This document shows, piece after piece, positions 45,140 through 53,772 of a DNA stretch of 53,983 nucleotides. A model generated the notes under the pieces. That model worked only from the letters and a program-made list of their open reading frames with translations. It had not been told where the DNA came from and did not search any database. A program made the position numbers and the translations under genes. The DNA is taken from contig CALUKK010000149.1 of assembly GCA_944321205.1 (NCBI GenBank), forward strand, positions 1-53,983, written 5' to 3'. How positions within the stretch are numbered: the stretch's first letter is position 1; each line of letters begins with the position of its first letter. The stretch is from an uncultured Alistipes sp. Its GTDB lineage: Bacteria; Bacteroidota; Bacteroidia; Bacteroidales; Rikenellaceae.

Positions 45140-45442
45140 GACGATTCGATCCGTACGGTTTCTGCGATTGCCTCCGTCGGGTAACACCCCGGATAAAAGC
45201 GGATAGGTATCCCGGGCGTCCGAAGGGCGTGCTACCAACCGACGGCAATACGCGAGTACCCACCCGGACCGCCCGCCCGGCGATCTCCGGGCTCTCACCG
45301 ACGGGATCGATGTCCGCCCGATCGTGCAACAAGAAAAAGCGAGTGCCGGCTCCGGAGATCTCCGGAGCCGGCACTATCGTTACCGTACCGACCTCAGCGA
45401 CCGAACGTAGCGGATAAGGCGGGAAATGGATACAGCCGACGC
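45140..45442. other. Intergenic region between the Sel1 protein and the Cu/Zn permease (convergent ends)
   Basis: About 300 bases between two genes that point toward each other. Apart from the large palindromic terminator at 45342-45375, no gene, promoter or other repeat was recognised. Confidence 0.5.
45342..45375 (-). terminator. Perfect 34-bp palindrome acting as terminator of the Cu/Zn permease gene
   Basis: AGTGCCGGCTCCGGAGA is followed at once by its exact reverse complement, 17 bp per arm with no spacer. On the minus strand it is followed by GCTTTTTCTTG, so it should terminate the permease transcript about 70 bases past the stop at 45443. Confidence 0.8.
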
Positions 45443-46669
45443 CTACCCGACATATTCGTACCCCAGTTGGCGAATGGTGGAGATGATGCGCTGCGGATCA
45501 AACGATCCTTCGACATGAGCCGTTCCGGCCGCCAGATCGACCTCAACCGACGTGACACCTTCGATCCGGGACAAGGCCCGTTCGACGTTGGCCTTGCAGT
45601 GGTTGCACATCATGCCTTTGATTTTGAACGTGTTTTTCATATCCGTATGTGTTTTGGTTTTGCGATAGCGTTTGAAGAGAGCCACGGCAAGCAGCCCGAC
45701 AAAGAGAATGCTCGATGCGATTTTCCACCAGGGTGTTGACGCCGCATGCGAACAATGCCCGGCCATGCCCGTCGACTGCAGGAGTTGGAACCACTCCGCC
45801 GGCAGCAGCGTATCGATCATCCATCCGAAACCGACGGCACCGACGATGATGGCCGTCAGATAGAGCCACAGGGTCCGACGTCCGAGGACCTTTCCGATCA
45901 CCAGGATGGCGGCCATGTTCGTGGCAGGTCCCGCCATCAACAGCACGAGAGCAGCCCCGGGCGAGAGACCCTTCAACATCAGAGCCGCGGCAATCGGCAC
46001 CGAACCCGTAGCACAGAGATACATCGGGATCGAGAGTACCAGTACGAGGAGCATGCCCCACAGCGGGTGTTGCGCCGAGGCGGCAAAGAGGTCGTCGGGG
46101 ACGAAGATCGTGATGGCGCCGGCGAGCAGCAGCCCGATAACGAGCCAGCGGCCGATATCCTGCATCATCTCCCTGAAGCCGTAACGCAGCGCCGAGAGAC
46201 AACGTTCCCGAAACGACGGATGTTTCAGCGTTTCAGAGGCGGCGGCACAACTCAACGGAGCCTCGTCGCGGGAGGCGGCACCGACCAGGGCTCCGCCGAC
46301 CAGAGCCGTTGTAAAGGCTGCCACGGGCCGAATCAGGGCAAAGGGCACACCGAGCAATCCGGCCGTAGCGAGGATCGAATCGACGCCGGTCTGGGGTGTG
46401 GCGATAAGGAATGAGACCGTGGCGGCCTTCGAGGCCCCTTCACGGCGCATGGCCATGGCCGTTGGGATGACGCCGCACGAACAGAGCGGCAGCGGCACGC
46501 CGAACAGAGCGGCCAGAGCCACGGAAAGGAAATCATTTCCGGCAAGATAACGCGCATAGAACCTCCCGGGCACGAAGGCGTGCAACAGCCCGGCAATCAG
46601 GAACCCGAGCAGCAGATAGGGCGACATTTCGTTGAGCAACGCAACAAAGGGCATGAGATACTCCCGCAT
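45443..46669 (-). CDS. SO_0444-type Cu/Zn efflux permease with C-terminal HMA domain
   Basis: Inner-membrane transporter of 408 residues with two homologous groups of membrane helices (permease family formerly DUF318). The first carries VPLPLCSCGVIPTAMAMRREGAS with Cys63 and Cys65, the second LSIPMYLCATGSVPIAAALMLKG, both typical metal-pathway motifs. A heavy-metal-associated domain is fused at residues 344-408, with GMMCNHC (Cys355, Cys358) as the copper-binding loop. A -7 box lies 24 bases upstream. It follows an AraC regulator that has an HMA-like N-terminus, which likely controls it. The substrate is inferred from the family (Cu, Zn). Confidence 0.9.
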   Translation of the reverse strand: MREYLMPFVALLNEMSPYLLLGFLIAGLLHAFVPGRFYARYLAGNDFLSVALAALFGVPLPLCSCGVIPTAMAMRREGASKAATVSFLIATPQTGVDSILATAGLLGVPFALIRPVAAFTTALVGGALVGAASRDEAPLSCAAASETLKHPSFRERCLSALRYGFREMMQDIGRWLVIGLLLAGAITIFVPDDLFAASAQHPLWGMLLVLVLSIPMYLCATGSVPIAAALMLKGLSPGAALVLLMAGPATNMAAILVIGKVLGRRTLWLYLTAIIVGAVGFGWMIDTLLPAEWFQLLQSTGMAGHCSHAASTPWWKIASSILFVGLLAVALFKRYRKTKTHTDMKNTFKIKGMMCNHCKANVERALSRIEGVTSVEVDLAAGTAHVEGSFDPQRIISTIRQLGYEYVG

Positions 46670-46692
46670 GGCAATCGATCGTTTTTACGCCG

Positions 46693-46700
46693 CAAAGATA
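46693..46700 (-). promoter_or_regulatory. -7 promoter box of the Cu/Zn permease gene
   Basis: On the minus strand TATCTTTG, a full match to TAnnTTTG, 23 bases before the start codon at 46669. It lies in the gap after the AraC-type regulator, so the permease has its own promoter. Confidence 0.6.
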
Positions 46701-46825
46701 GCGTCCGAAGAGTTCTTCGGCGTTACAGATTTCGCGGTTTTCGTTACAGGATTTTCGGAAACGATCGTTCGGAGAGTGCCGCAGAGCATCCCGACCCAGA
46801 GCCCCCCTTGACAGTCCTCTCGGCG

Positions 46826-47386
46826 CTACACGGTATCCAAGGATCGCCGGCGTCCGCTTCCCGAGAGTTTATAACGGCTGGGGGTCAGTCCGGTGATCTG
46901 CTTGAACTGCGCGCTCAGATGCGCCACACTCGAATATCCGAGCCGGAAGGCGATTTCCCCGAGCGAGAGTTCATCATAGACGAGCAACTCCTTGACGCGT
47001 TCGATCTTCTGGGCGATGAAGTATCTTTCGATCGTGCGGCCCTCGGTTTCGGAGAAGAGGGTGCTGAGTTGACGATAGTCGACCTTCAGCCGCTGCTGCA
47101 AATAGTCCGACAGCCGCACGTCGGGCATCACCTCCGCACCGCGCACCAGTTCAATCACGGCACTCTTGACAGCCTCGATCAACCGGGCGCGACGATCCTC
47201 GAGGAGTTCAAATCCCAACATTTCGAGACGTGCGGCCACCTCGGTCTTTTGTTCCGGCGACAGCTCGCCTTCGATTTCAGCCTCTCCCAGCCGGACGGAC
47301 AACACCCGACAGCCGTACCGTTCGAGTTCGGCGCGGACGACCATCACGCAACGGTCACAAACCATATTCTTGATGCGCAGAAGCAT
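46826..47386 (-). CDS. AraC-family regulator with an HMA-like metal-sensing N-terminus
   Basis: Regulator of 186 residues. Residues 1-70 look like a heavy-metal-associated domain: LLRIKNMVCDRCVMVVRAELERYG has the Cys10-x-x-Cys13 loop in the right place before the first helix. Residues 90-180 are an AraC helix-turn-helix pair: IERYFIAQKIERVKELLVYD and LSLGEIAFRLGYSSVAHLSAQF, ending ITGLTPSRYKL. The start at 47386 is preferred because upstream residues do not continue the fold. It lies directly upstream of the HMA-containing permease on the same strand. Copper or zinc sensing and activation of the permease are inferred. Confidence 0.85.
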   Translation of the reverse strand: MLLRIKNMVCDRCVMVVRAELERYGCRVLSVRLGEAEIEGELSPEQKTEVAARLEMLGFELLEDRRARLIEAVKSAVIELVRGAEVMPDVRLSDYLQQRLKVDYRQLSTLFSETEGRTIERYFIAQKIERVKELLVYDELSLGEIAFRLGYSSVAHLSAQFKQITGLTPSRYKLSGSGRRRSLDTV

Positions 47387-47390
47387 GTGC

Positions 47391-47398
47391 CAAAGATA
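47391..47398 (-). promoter_or_regulatory. -7 box almost touching the start codon of the AraC-type regulator
   Basis: On the minus strand TATCTTTG ends only 4 bases before the ATG at 47386. Transcription would then begin at or next to the start codon, giving a leaderless mRNA, unless the second Met (47365) is the true start. Confidence 0.5.
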
Positions 47399-47563
47399 CG
47401 GAAAAAGAGAGAAAAAACGTGCCAGAATTCCTCGGAATCGAGTTTCACCGGTCAGAACGTGGTCGGACAACATATGCCGTTCCGTGATACGCGGGGACCG
47501 GATCCACACGCCAAAAACCGCCGGGACAGGACGATTCGGCGCAGCATTCAGCCCAAAAATTTC

Positions 47564-47571
47564 TATCTTTG
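47564..47571 (+). promoter_or_regulatory. -7 promoter box of the MFS exporter gene
   Basis: TATCTTTG, full consensus, 42 bases before the ATG at 47614. It is divergent from the AraC regulator promoter about 170 bases away. Confidence 0.6.
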
Positions 47572-47613
47572 CGGCCGAAACGCCTCCGGATTGCGGAAGA
47601 GGCGCAACATGCC

Positions 47614-48858
47614 ATGAAAAGCTTCCTGAACAAACTCAAGGGACATCCGACTCTCAAGGCCGAGACCACCTACTCGATTCTCTTCACCATCGGGTTCTGT
47701 CATCTGCTCAATGACATGATTCAGTCGGTCATCCCGGCCATGTATCCGATCTTCAGGGAGAGTTTCGGCTTCACCTTCGCCCAGATCGGTCTCATCACAC
47801 TGGTTTTCCAGCTCACCTCGTCCCTTTTCCAACCCTTCGTCGGGCTCTATGCCGATCGTCATCCACAACCCTACTCGCTCTCGTTGGGGATGTGTCTTTC
47901 GCTGACGGGGCTTGTCGCGCTGGCCTTCACTTCGGCATACGGAGCCATTCTCGTAACCGTAGCGCTCATCGGCGGGGGCTCGTCGGTATTCCACCCCGAG
48001 GCCTCGCGTGTGGCCCAATTGGCCTCGGGCGGTCGCAAAAGCCTTGCGCAATCGATCTTCCAGGTCGGAGGGAACGGCGGGGCCGCCATCGGTCCGTTGC
48101 TGGCCGCACTGATCGTTCTGCCCTACGGACAGCACGCCGTAGGATGGTTTGCCGGAGCCGCCCTGCTGGCCGTATTGTTATTGATCCGTGTGGGCAACTG
48201 GTACAATCTGATGCTTACCGGGCAGGATACACCGCTTCGCGACCGACATTTCTACTCCTGCGGACTTTCGCATGCAAAGATCCGCAAGGCCATGTGGATT
48301 CTGGTCATCATGATCTTCTCGAAATACTTCTACACCTCGTGCATGACGAGTTATTTCACCTTTTTCCTGATCGACCGCTTCGGCATCACGGTCCAGCAAT
48401 CACAACTGTGCCTGTTCGCCTATCTGGCGGCCTTCGCCACGGGAACGCTTCTAGGCGGATTTCTGGGTGACCGTTACGGGCGGAAATACGTCATTCTGTT
48501 CTCGATCTTCGGCGCGGCGCCCTTTGCCCTGGCACTACCCTATCTCAACCTCTTCTGGACACTTGCGATGTCTGTTCTCGTCGGGCTGATCATCGCATCG
48601 GCCTTTTCGGCGATTCTGGTCTACGCCACCGACCTGAAACCCGACAAGGTGGGCATGATCTCCGGGATCTTCTTCGGACTGATGTTCGGACTGGGAGGCA
48701 TCGGCTCCGCCTTCTTCGGGTGGCTGGCCGATCGGACGAGCATCGAATTCATTTTCCGTGTCAGCTCCTATCTCCCGCTGCTGGGCATCATCGCGCTCTT
48801 TCTGCCCGATCTGCGCAGCGGACTTCCGCGGGTGGCCGCATCGGATTCGGATAAGTAA
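47614..48858 (+). CDS. MFS exporter of the fosmidomycin-resistance (Fsr) type
   Basis: Twelve-helix major facilitator of 414 residues. The Fsr subfamily pattern is visible: FTIGFCHLLNDMIQSVIPAMYPIF in helix 1, GLYADRHPQPYSLSLGMCLSL after helix 2 (motif A), SVFHPEASRVAQLASGGRKSLAQSIFQVGGNGGAAIGPLL in helices 4-5 (in parts: SVFHPEASRVAQLASG and FQVGGNGGAAIGPLL), and GGFLGDRYGRKYVI in the second half. The start at 47614 fits the usual N-terminus. It exports small hydrophilic or drug-like compounds by proton exchange; the natural substrate is unknown. Confidence 0.88.
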   Translation: MKSFLNKLKGHPTLKAETTYSILFTIGFCHLLNDMIQSVIPAMYPIFRESFGFTFAQIGLITLVFQLTSSLFQPFVGLYADRHPQPYSLSLGMCLSLTGLVALAFTSAYGAILVTVALIGGGSSVFHPEASRVAQLASGGRKSLAQSIFQVGGNGGAAIGPLLAALIVLPYGQHAVGWFAGAALLAVLLLIRVGNWYNLMLTGQDTPLRDRHFYSCGLSHAKIRKAMWILVIMIFSKYFYTSCMTSYFTFFLIDRFGITVQQSQLCLFAYLAAFATGTLLGGFLGDRYGRKYVILFSIFGAAPFALALPYLNLFWTLAMSVLVGLIIASAFSAILVYATDLKPDKVGMISGIFFGLMFGLGGIGSAFFGWLADRTSIEFIFRVSSYLPLLGIIALFLPDLRSGLPRVAASDSDK

Positions 48859-48905
48859 CAGGCAGGATCGGTGAACTCCCGTTCCGGGATTGGAGCGCCG
48901 GCCGG

Positions 48906-49900
48906 TCAGAACCGTTTCGTGTAGACGTGGCAATAGGGCAAAGTTCCCTTGCGTTCGTAATAGCGCTGATGATAGTCTTCGGCGGGCCAGAAGGTTGAGG
49001 CGGGTGTCAGGCGGGTCACGACCGCAAACCCCCGGGCTCGGAGTTCGGCCATGAGTTTTTCTGCCGTACGCCGTTGATCTTCGGAGGTATAGAAGATCTC
49101 GGAACGATACTGGTCACCGATATCCGGGCCCTGGCGATTGAGTTGCGTCGGATCGTGGATCTCGAAGAAAAGCCGTGCCACCTCTTCATAGGAGACCTGT
49201 TGCGGATCAAAGGTCACACGCACGGCCTCGGCATGTCCGGTCCGACGGGAACAGACCTCTTCATAGGTCGGGTTTTGGGTTTTTCCTCCGATATATCCGG
49301 ACTCCACGGAACGTACTCCGGGCAGTTTCGAGAGCATGTACTCCACGCCCCAGAAGCATCCTCCGGCAAAAATGGCCGTCTCGGTATTCCGGGTCACCTC
49401 TTCAGACACTGCAGAAGTTCCCGCTCCGGATTCCACGGGTGCCACCGGCTCGGCGGACGAGGAGTCCGCACAGGAACTCCCGGCCGGAACGAACTCCAGC
49501 GAGAGGGAGTTGACACAATGACGGACATTTTTAGGCGTCAGCCGCTCACCCAGAAAACGTGCCCCAGATGACCGCCGCAGCGGGCGCACGTAATCTCGGT
49601 GCGCCGGCCGTCGGGATCGGGCGAACGCTTGACCGCACCCGGAATCTCGTCATCGAAACTGGGCCATCCGCACCCGGAATCGAACTTGTCCGACGAACGG
49701 TAGAGCGGTGCACCGCATTGCCGGCAGATATAGGTTCCGGGCTCCCTGTGTTTGTAGAAGCGTCCCGTAAAGGGAGCTTCGGTCCCCTTATCGAGAATCA
49801 CGCGTTTTTCCTGAGCATTCAACGGTTTCATGGTTCGATTCTGAGGGCATGCCCCGTCAACTGACAGGAGCGAAGCCATTACACACAATAAATATTTCAT
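48906..49900 (-). pseudogene. methionine sulfoxide reductase MsrB-MsrA fusion, split by a frameshift
   Basis: Repair enzyme that reduces both stereoisomers of methionine sulfoxide. The MsrB half starts at 49900 with a signal-like [18 protein letters not shown] and reads through two zinc CxxC sites ([21 protein letters not shown]). It then ends WVSG-stop at 49538. The normal MsrB continuation [22 protein letters not shown], with the catalytic Cys (codon 49517-49515), lies in another frame that runs into a linker and a complete MsrA with GGCFWGVEY and ends YCHVYTKRF. One base is missing near 49552-49557, at a run of four A. The order MsrB-linker-MsrA in one frame is normal for such fusions. Only MsrA could work if its own start is used. 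Confidence 0.82.
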
Positions 49901-50013
49901 ACCGCACATTTTTACAAATTCCGCACCATCCGGTCTTCAATCGTTTCCGGAATCAGTCACACACCGCCACCATTTTACATAGCTGTCATTTTTTGGGAAA
50001 AGAGACTGTGCGT

Positions 50014-50044
50014 CAAAGATACGAAGATTCCGGATTTTTCCAAA
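50014..50044 (-). promoter_or_regulatory. Promoter of the MsrB-MsrA gene
   Basis: The minus strand has TTTG at 50044-50041 and TATCTTTG at 50021-50014 with 19 bases between, a textbook Bacteroidetes promoter. It gives a leader of about 110 bases before the ATG at 49900. Confidence 0.7.
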
Positions 50045-50084
50045 CGGCGCGTAATCATACGCTGCGCCAGGCTCAAACACAGAA

Positions 50085-50113
50085 CGGGCCGCCCGAACGA
50101 TTCGGGCGGCCCG
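50085..50113 (-). terminator. Rho-independent terminator of the TonB-dependent receptor gene
   Basis: CGGGCCGCCCGAA and its complement TTCGGGCGGCCCG form a 13-bp stem with a 3-base loop, followed on the minus strand by TTCTGTGTTTG. It is 78 bases past the receptor stop. Confidence 0.65.
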
Positions 50114-50191
50114 CAGATGCAGCCGGAGGCAGAAGGGATGGATCCCGCATGTTCCTCGGAACTCGGAAACCTCCCGGTAAAGCGTCAAATT

Positions 50192-52195
50192 TTAGAAGGT
50201 CAGCACCACGCCGGCCGTACACCAAAGACCCGGAAGCGGCAGACCGCCCAGATCGCAATAGTGCGTGTCGGTCAGATTCGTGGCATCGACATAGAGGCGG
50301 CACCACCCCTTTTCCCACGTCAGGCGCCCGTCCAGCAGAAAATAGGGCTCATAGTCGCGCACCTCGGTGACCGACGAATCGCCGGCCACAGGATAGGCCG
50401 TATAGCTGCCGTTGCGGTCATAGACCGAGCCGGTCAGCGCCAGCGACATCCGCCGCAGGAAGTGAAGTTCGACAGAGAGTGCCGCCTTATGGCGCATGAA
50501 GTCCATGGCGCTCCGGGCAATGACGTTCGCGTTGCGGTCGTTCGTGAGGTATCCGTACGAGAGGGTCACCCGCCGCAGAAAGCCATCCGCAATGACATAA
50601 CCGCCCGAAATCTCCACGCCGAAGGTATTGAGCCGGCTCGACTGTTCGGAGTGCCACCTGCCGCGCCACTCGGCGGGGCTCTCGGGCGAATCTTCATACC
50701 AGATCCAGTCGATGATGTCACGACCGCGGCGGTAGCAGATCTGCGCCGAAAGGCTCCAGCAACGCTTCACATAATTGACTCCAAAACGACAGTTGACAGC
50801 ATGTTCCGGAGTCAGATCGAGGTTGTTGATCTGGGCCGGCGAGCGGTAGTAGAGATCCGTGAAGGTCGGCAGGCGCATCGACTGCCACACCCCGGCCTCA
50901 AGGCGAAGCCCCTCCGCCGGGTTGTAGCCCGCCGAGAGGCTCCACAGCGCCGAACGCCCGTAGGGGGTCAGGCTCAGACCCACCGACGCCGCTGCATCGA
51001 ACCGCTGCCACGAGCGGGCTTGCCGCAGCCAGATGTTGCCCGTATGACGGGCCTTGGCGTGGGTGTAGTGCCCGTGGGGAACGGCCAGCCGTTCGCCCAG
51101 ATTGGTGCTGTAGATGTGGTTAAAGGACCAGTTGCCGCCCAGCGTGGTCGTACCCGCCGTCGAGGTGTAATCGGCCCAGAATTTCGCCCCGGCGTTGTCC
51201 GTATTGTGGCGGTTCAGCGCCGTACCGCGCGTCCAGTCGTAGCGATCGAAGTTCTTGCGGTAGCTCACCGCCGCCCCCAGCGAGACGGGCCCCACCTGCC
51301 GGGTCCAGCGCAGCGAAGCCAGCGCCGTCGAGGTGTGTTCCCACTGATCGGGGTTGTAAGCCGCATAGAAGCCGTTCGACCCGAAATCGCGGTCCTGCCA
51401 CCCGGCCTGCAGATCGAAGAAGCCCGCCCGGCGGCCGTCACAGGTCGCCCGCACGAAGGCGTTCCAGTTCGAAAAGTCGGTATTGGGGCGATAGCCGTCG
51501 CTGCGCCGGTATGACGCGGCTCCGAGTACCGAAAAACGACCCGAAGTCACCGCCCCCGAGAGGTTGCCGTAGCCGTAGCCGTACTGGCCGCCCGAGCCCT
51601 CGAAACGTACATAGGTCGGGCGCAGCGGCGCCGTACGGATGTTGACCGCCCCGGCATAGGCCCCGACGCCCGGAACGCCGTCAATGAGCTCGATGCCCGA
51701 GATGCAGTCCAGATCGACCGGCAGCGAATGCGACTGGTGACCGGTGCGGGCATCCGTAAAGTCGATGCCGTTCAAAAGAATCATGGTTTGGTCGAAAGAG
51801 CCTCCCCGTACGGAGATGTCGGCCTGCGCTCCCCTTCCGCGTTCGCGGAGATCGACCGAAGGGGCAAGACGCAGGGCGGATTCCAGCGTCTGGACAGGCG
51901 CCGCGGCCTGGGCCTTTCGATCGAAAAGCGGAGTGTGCGACTGGGCATTGCGCGTGGGGGCCGTCTGGCTCCCCGTTACCCCGACTTCGCGAATCTGCAA
52001 CGTCCTCAGGACGGCAGTCGTGTCGGCAGTCTGCGCCGATGCGCCTTGCGTCGCAAGCAACAGGATCGACATCCCGACAGCGAGTACCCCGATCGACACG
52101 CTCCGATGCAGGCTCGCAAAGGCTGACCAGCCCTTCCGGTCCCATCGGCGCCAGCGTGCTCCCGCGGGAGTCGTCTGTACCTGGATGTGTTCCAT
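50192..52195 (-). CDS. TonB-dependent outer-membrane receptor, BtuB-like
   Basis: Outer-membrane importer of 667 residues. The long N-terminal segment DRKGWSAFASLHRSVSIGVLAV before the hydrophobic core is the extended signal seen in many Bacteroidetes TonB receptors; cleavage is near GASAQ (residue 55). The plug has ESALRLAPSVDLRERGRGAQADISVRGGSFDQTMILLNGIDF (recognisable parts: DISVRGGSFDQTMILLNGI and SGIELIDGVPGVGAYAGAVNI). The barrel ends LDGRLTWEKGWCRLYVDATNLTDTHYCDLGGLPLPGLW (key part: ATNLTDTHYCDLGGLPLPG), a tail typical of BtuB-type receptors in this phylum. No cobalamin riboswitch was recognised, so the ligand stays open. Confidence 0.88.
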   Translation of the reverse strand: MEHIQVQTTPAGARWRRWDRKGWSAFASLHRSVSIGVLAVGMSILLLATQGASAQTADTTAVLRTLQIREVGVTGSQTAPTRNAQSHTPLFDRKAQAAAPVQTLESALRLAPSVDLRERGRGAQADISVRGGSFDQTMILLNGIDFTDARTGHQSHSLPVDLDCISGIELIDGVPGVGAYAGAVNIRTAPLRPTYVRFEGSGGQYGYGYGNLSGAVTSGRFSVLGAASYRRSDGYRPNTDFSNWNAFVRATCDGRRAGFFDLQAGWQDRDFGSNGFYAAYNPDQWEHTSTALASLRWTRQVGPVSLGAAVSYRKNFDRYDWTRGTALNRHNTDNAGAKFWADYTSTAGTTTLGGNWSFNHIYSTNLGERLAVPHGHYTHAKARHTGNIWLRQARSWQRFDAAASVGLSLTPYGRSALWSLSAGYNPAEGLRLEAGVWQSMRLPTFTDLYYRSPAQINNLDLTPEHAVNCRFGVNYVKRCWSLSAQICYRRGRDIIDWIWYEDSPESPAEWRGRWHSEQSSRLNTFGVEISGGYVIADGFLRRVTLSYGYLTNDRNANVIARSAMDFMRHKAALSVELHFLRRMSLALTGSVYDRNGSYTAYPVAGDSSVTEVRDYEPYFLLDGRLTWEKGWCRLYVDATNLTDTHYCDLGGLPLPGLWCTAGVVLTF

Positions 52196-52276
52196 AAAAA
52201 ATTGTAAGTTTGGGTTAATAAAACATTTTGCGGCAAACCCCGGCTCCGGCTGCTTCGTTCCGGCGGCTTGCCGCGA

Positions 52277-52284
52277 CAAAGGTA
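52277..52284 (-). promoter_or_regulatory. -7 promoter box of the TonB-dependent receptor gene
   Basis: On the minus strand TACCTTTG, a consensus match, about 80 bases before the ATG at 52195. It follows the terminator of the cysteate synthase gene. Confidence 0.55.
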
Positions 52285-52302
52285 ACCATTCACGGCAAAT
52301 AA

Positions 52303-52326
52303 AAAAGCGGCCCGCAAGCCGCTTTT
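52303..52326 (-). terminator. Rho-independent terminator of the cysteate synthase gene
   Basis: AAAAGCGGC and GCCGCTTTT form a 9-bp stem with a 6-base loop; the minus strand continues with a T-rich run (TTTTTTATTT). It lies about 93 bases past the stop codon at 52419. Confidence 0.8.
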
Positions 52327-52418
52327 CATTTTTTTCGTCCGGGATCGTCTCCGTCCGCGGGTCTCCGATCTTCGGTTCCATCTCTGTCCCCAGGCCCCCG
52401 GTTCCCCGGTCCCCCGGA

Positions 52419-53735
52419 TCAGAGGCTTTCGCCCGTTGCCGGTTCGCGGAACAGAGCCTCAACCTTCGAAACCACGTCGTCGACATTCGGTTCGAGCGGG
52501 AAGACATGGCTCGGCTGCAGATACCACAGATCGTTGTGCTCCTTGAAGTGCTCCTCGCCACCACCCGTGATATTGAGCATGATCGTTGCCTGTCGATCGA
52601 TCTTGCCGGCATTCACCGCGTTGATGAGCGAAGCCAGCGCCACGCCCGCCGCCGAGTAGATGTCGATTCCTTCCAATTCCTTGAAGAGTTTCCGGGCCTT
52701 GCGCGCCATGGCGTTCGTCACGGCATATACCGCACCGTCGGTAGCCTTCAGCGCATCGTACAGACCGCCGGCCAGGCTGTAGGGCGGCTTGCGGTTCGAG
52801 AGCACCTTGGCATCGATGATCTCCGCATCACGACGGGCCTTGTCATCGTCATAGTGCAGCATCTTGCGCGACGAGGCCTGCCAGGCATCGTACATCGGGA
52901 CGAACGGGGCGTTCTGCGAGACCATCAGTTTCATGAGGTTCGTGCCGAAACGCCCATCCTCGATCAGGCGCAGGTTGGCCTCCCAGGCCGCAATGGCTCC
53001 CGTACCGCTTCCCACGGCCTGGAAATAGTAGTCCGGAATGCGGCCGATGGTCGTCACGGCCGACAGCACCGTGCAGGCCATACCGTCCCGACGGGCGATG
53101 TTCTTCGCGCCACCCTCGGCATAAAAACCTTCCCCCTTGAGGGCAATGTCGCTCAGCTGGATGGCATCGAAGTAGTCGCCGCCCGCGGCACACGAAATCA
53201 GCTTCACACAGGGATTCAGCGGCTTCTCGAACCACAGCGCTCCGATATTGTCGTACGGAACCGACAGCAGCAGTTTGATATTGTTGTCCGAGCAGACCTT
53301 GGCAAAGGCCCGCGCCGTATTGCCGGCCGATGCGACAACCAGCACCCGCTTCTCATCCTCGGCAGCACGTCCGCACACCGAATAGGCTTCGGTCTCCTTG
53401 AACGAGCAGGTGGTCATCGTGGCTCCGATGGCCGGATAGTAGCCGTTGAAGGTGATCCACAGATTCTCCAGGCCCAGGTGCTGCGCAAGGCCCTTGCTGC
53501 GGTAGGTCACAGGGGCCGACGATCCCTGCAGCATCCTCCGCACGGGCATCCAGTCGGCAAAGCGGTACAGGCCCCATTCGGCAGGCTTCACCTCAAGCTG
53601 TTTTTTGGCATACCGTGCGCGGATCAACGACGGTTCCTTGCACTGCGGGTCGGAGAGCATCCAGCCCGTATCCTCGAACTGGCGGCCCGTAGCCACACAT
53701 TCGAGCGTATAAGCGGTTGGTACGAATTTTTCCAT
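52419..53735 (-). CDS. cysteate synthase (PLP-dependent, threonine synthase-like)
   Basis: PLP enzyme of 438 residues that makes L-cysteate from phosphoserine and sulfite. The PLP lysine lies in TTCSFKETEAYSVCGR, the phosphate/substrate loop is VVASAGNTARAFAKV, and the glycine-rich cofactor loop is QAVGSGTGAIAAWEANLRL. Overall sequence (DTGWMLSDPQCKEPSLIRARY; FADWMPVRRMLQGSSAPVTYRS) matches the Bacteroidetes cysteate synthase family rather than housekeeping threonine synthase. Cysteate is the head-group precursor of capnine and sulfonolipids, known from Alistipes. It starts 37 bases after nspC and probably shares its transcript. Confidence 0.87.
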   Translation of the reverse strand: MEKFVPTAYTLECVATGRQFEDTGWMLSDPQCKEPSLIRARYAKKQLEVKPAEWGLYRFADWMPVRRMLQGSSAPVTYRSKGLAQHLGLENLWITFNGYYPAIGATMTTCSFKETEAYSVCGRAAEDEKRVLVVASAGNTARAFAKVCSDNNIKLLLSVPYDNIGALWFEKPLNPCVKLISCAAGGDYFDAIQLSDIALKGEGFYAEGGAKNIARRDGMACTVLSAVTTIGRIPDYYFQAVGSGTGAIAAWEANLRLIEDGRFGTNLMKLMVSQNAPFVPMYDAWQASSRKMLHYDDDKARRDAEIIDAKVLSNRKPPYSLAGGLYDALKATDGAVYAVTNAMARKARKLFKELEGIDIYSAAGVALASLINAVNAGKIDRQATIMLNITGGGEEHFKEHNDLWYLQPSHVFPLEPNVDDVVSKVEALFREPATGESL

Positions 53736-53772
53736 GTATTTCGTTTTTCTATTTGTTTCGGGTAAATGGCGG

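Noticed and set aside
45342..45375. Perfect 34-bp palindrome as an IS end or recombination site
   Set aside because: It lies just past a stop codon and is followed by a T-rich run on that strand, which a terminator explains; no transposase or target duplication nearby.
52196..52418. Possible cobalamin riboswitch before the BtuB-like receptor
   Set aside because: The leader from the -7 box to the ATG is only about 80 bases, and no conserved B12-box was recognised.
51744..53765. 673-codon plus-strand frame across the TonB receptor and cysteate synthase genes
   Set aside because: It crosses two real genes and a terminator on the other strand and gives a Arg/Ser-rich, domain-free protein.
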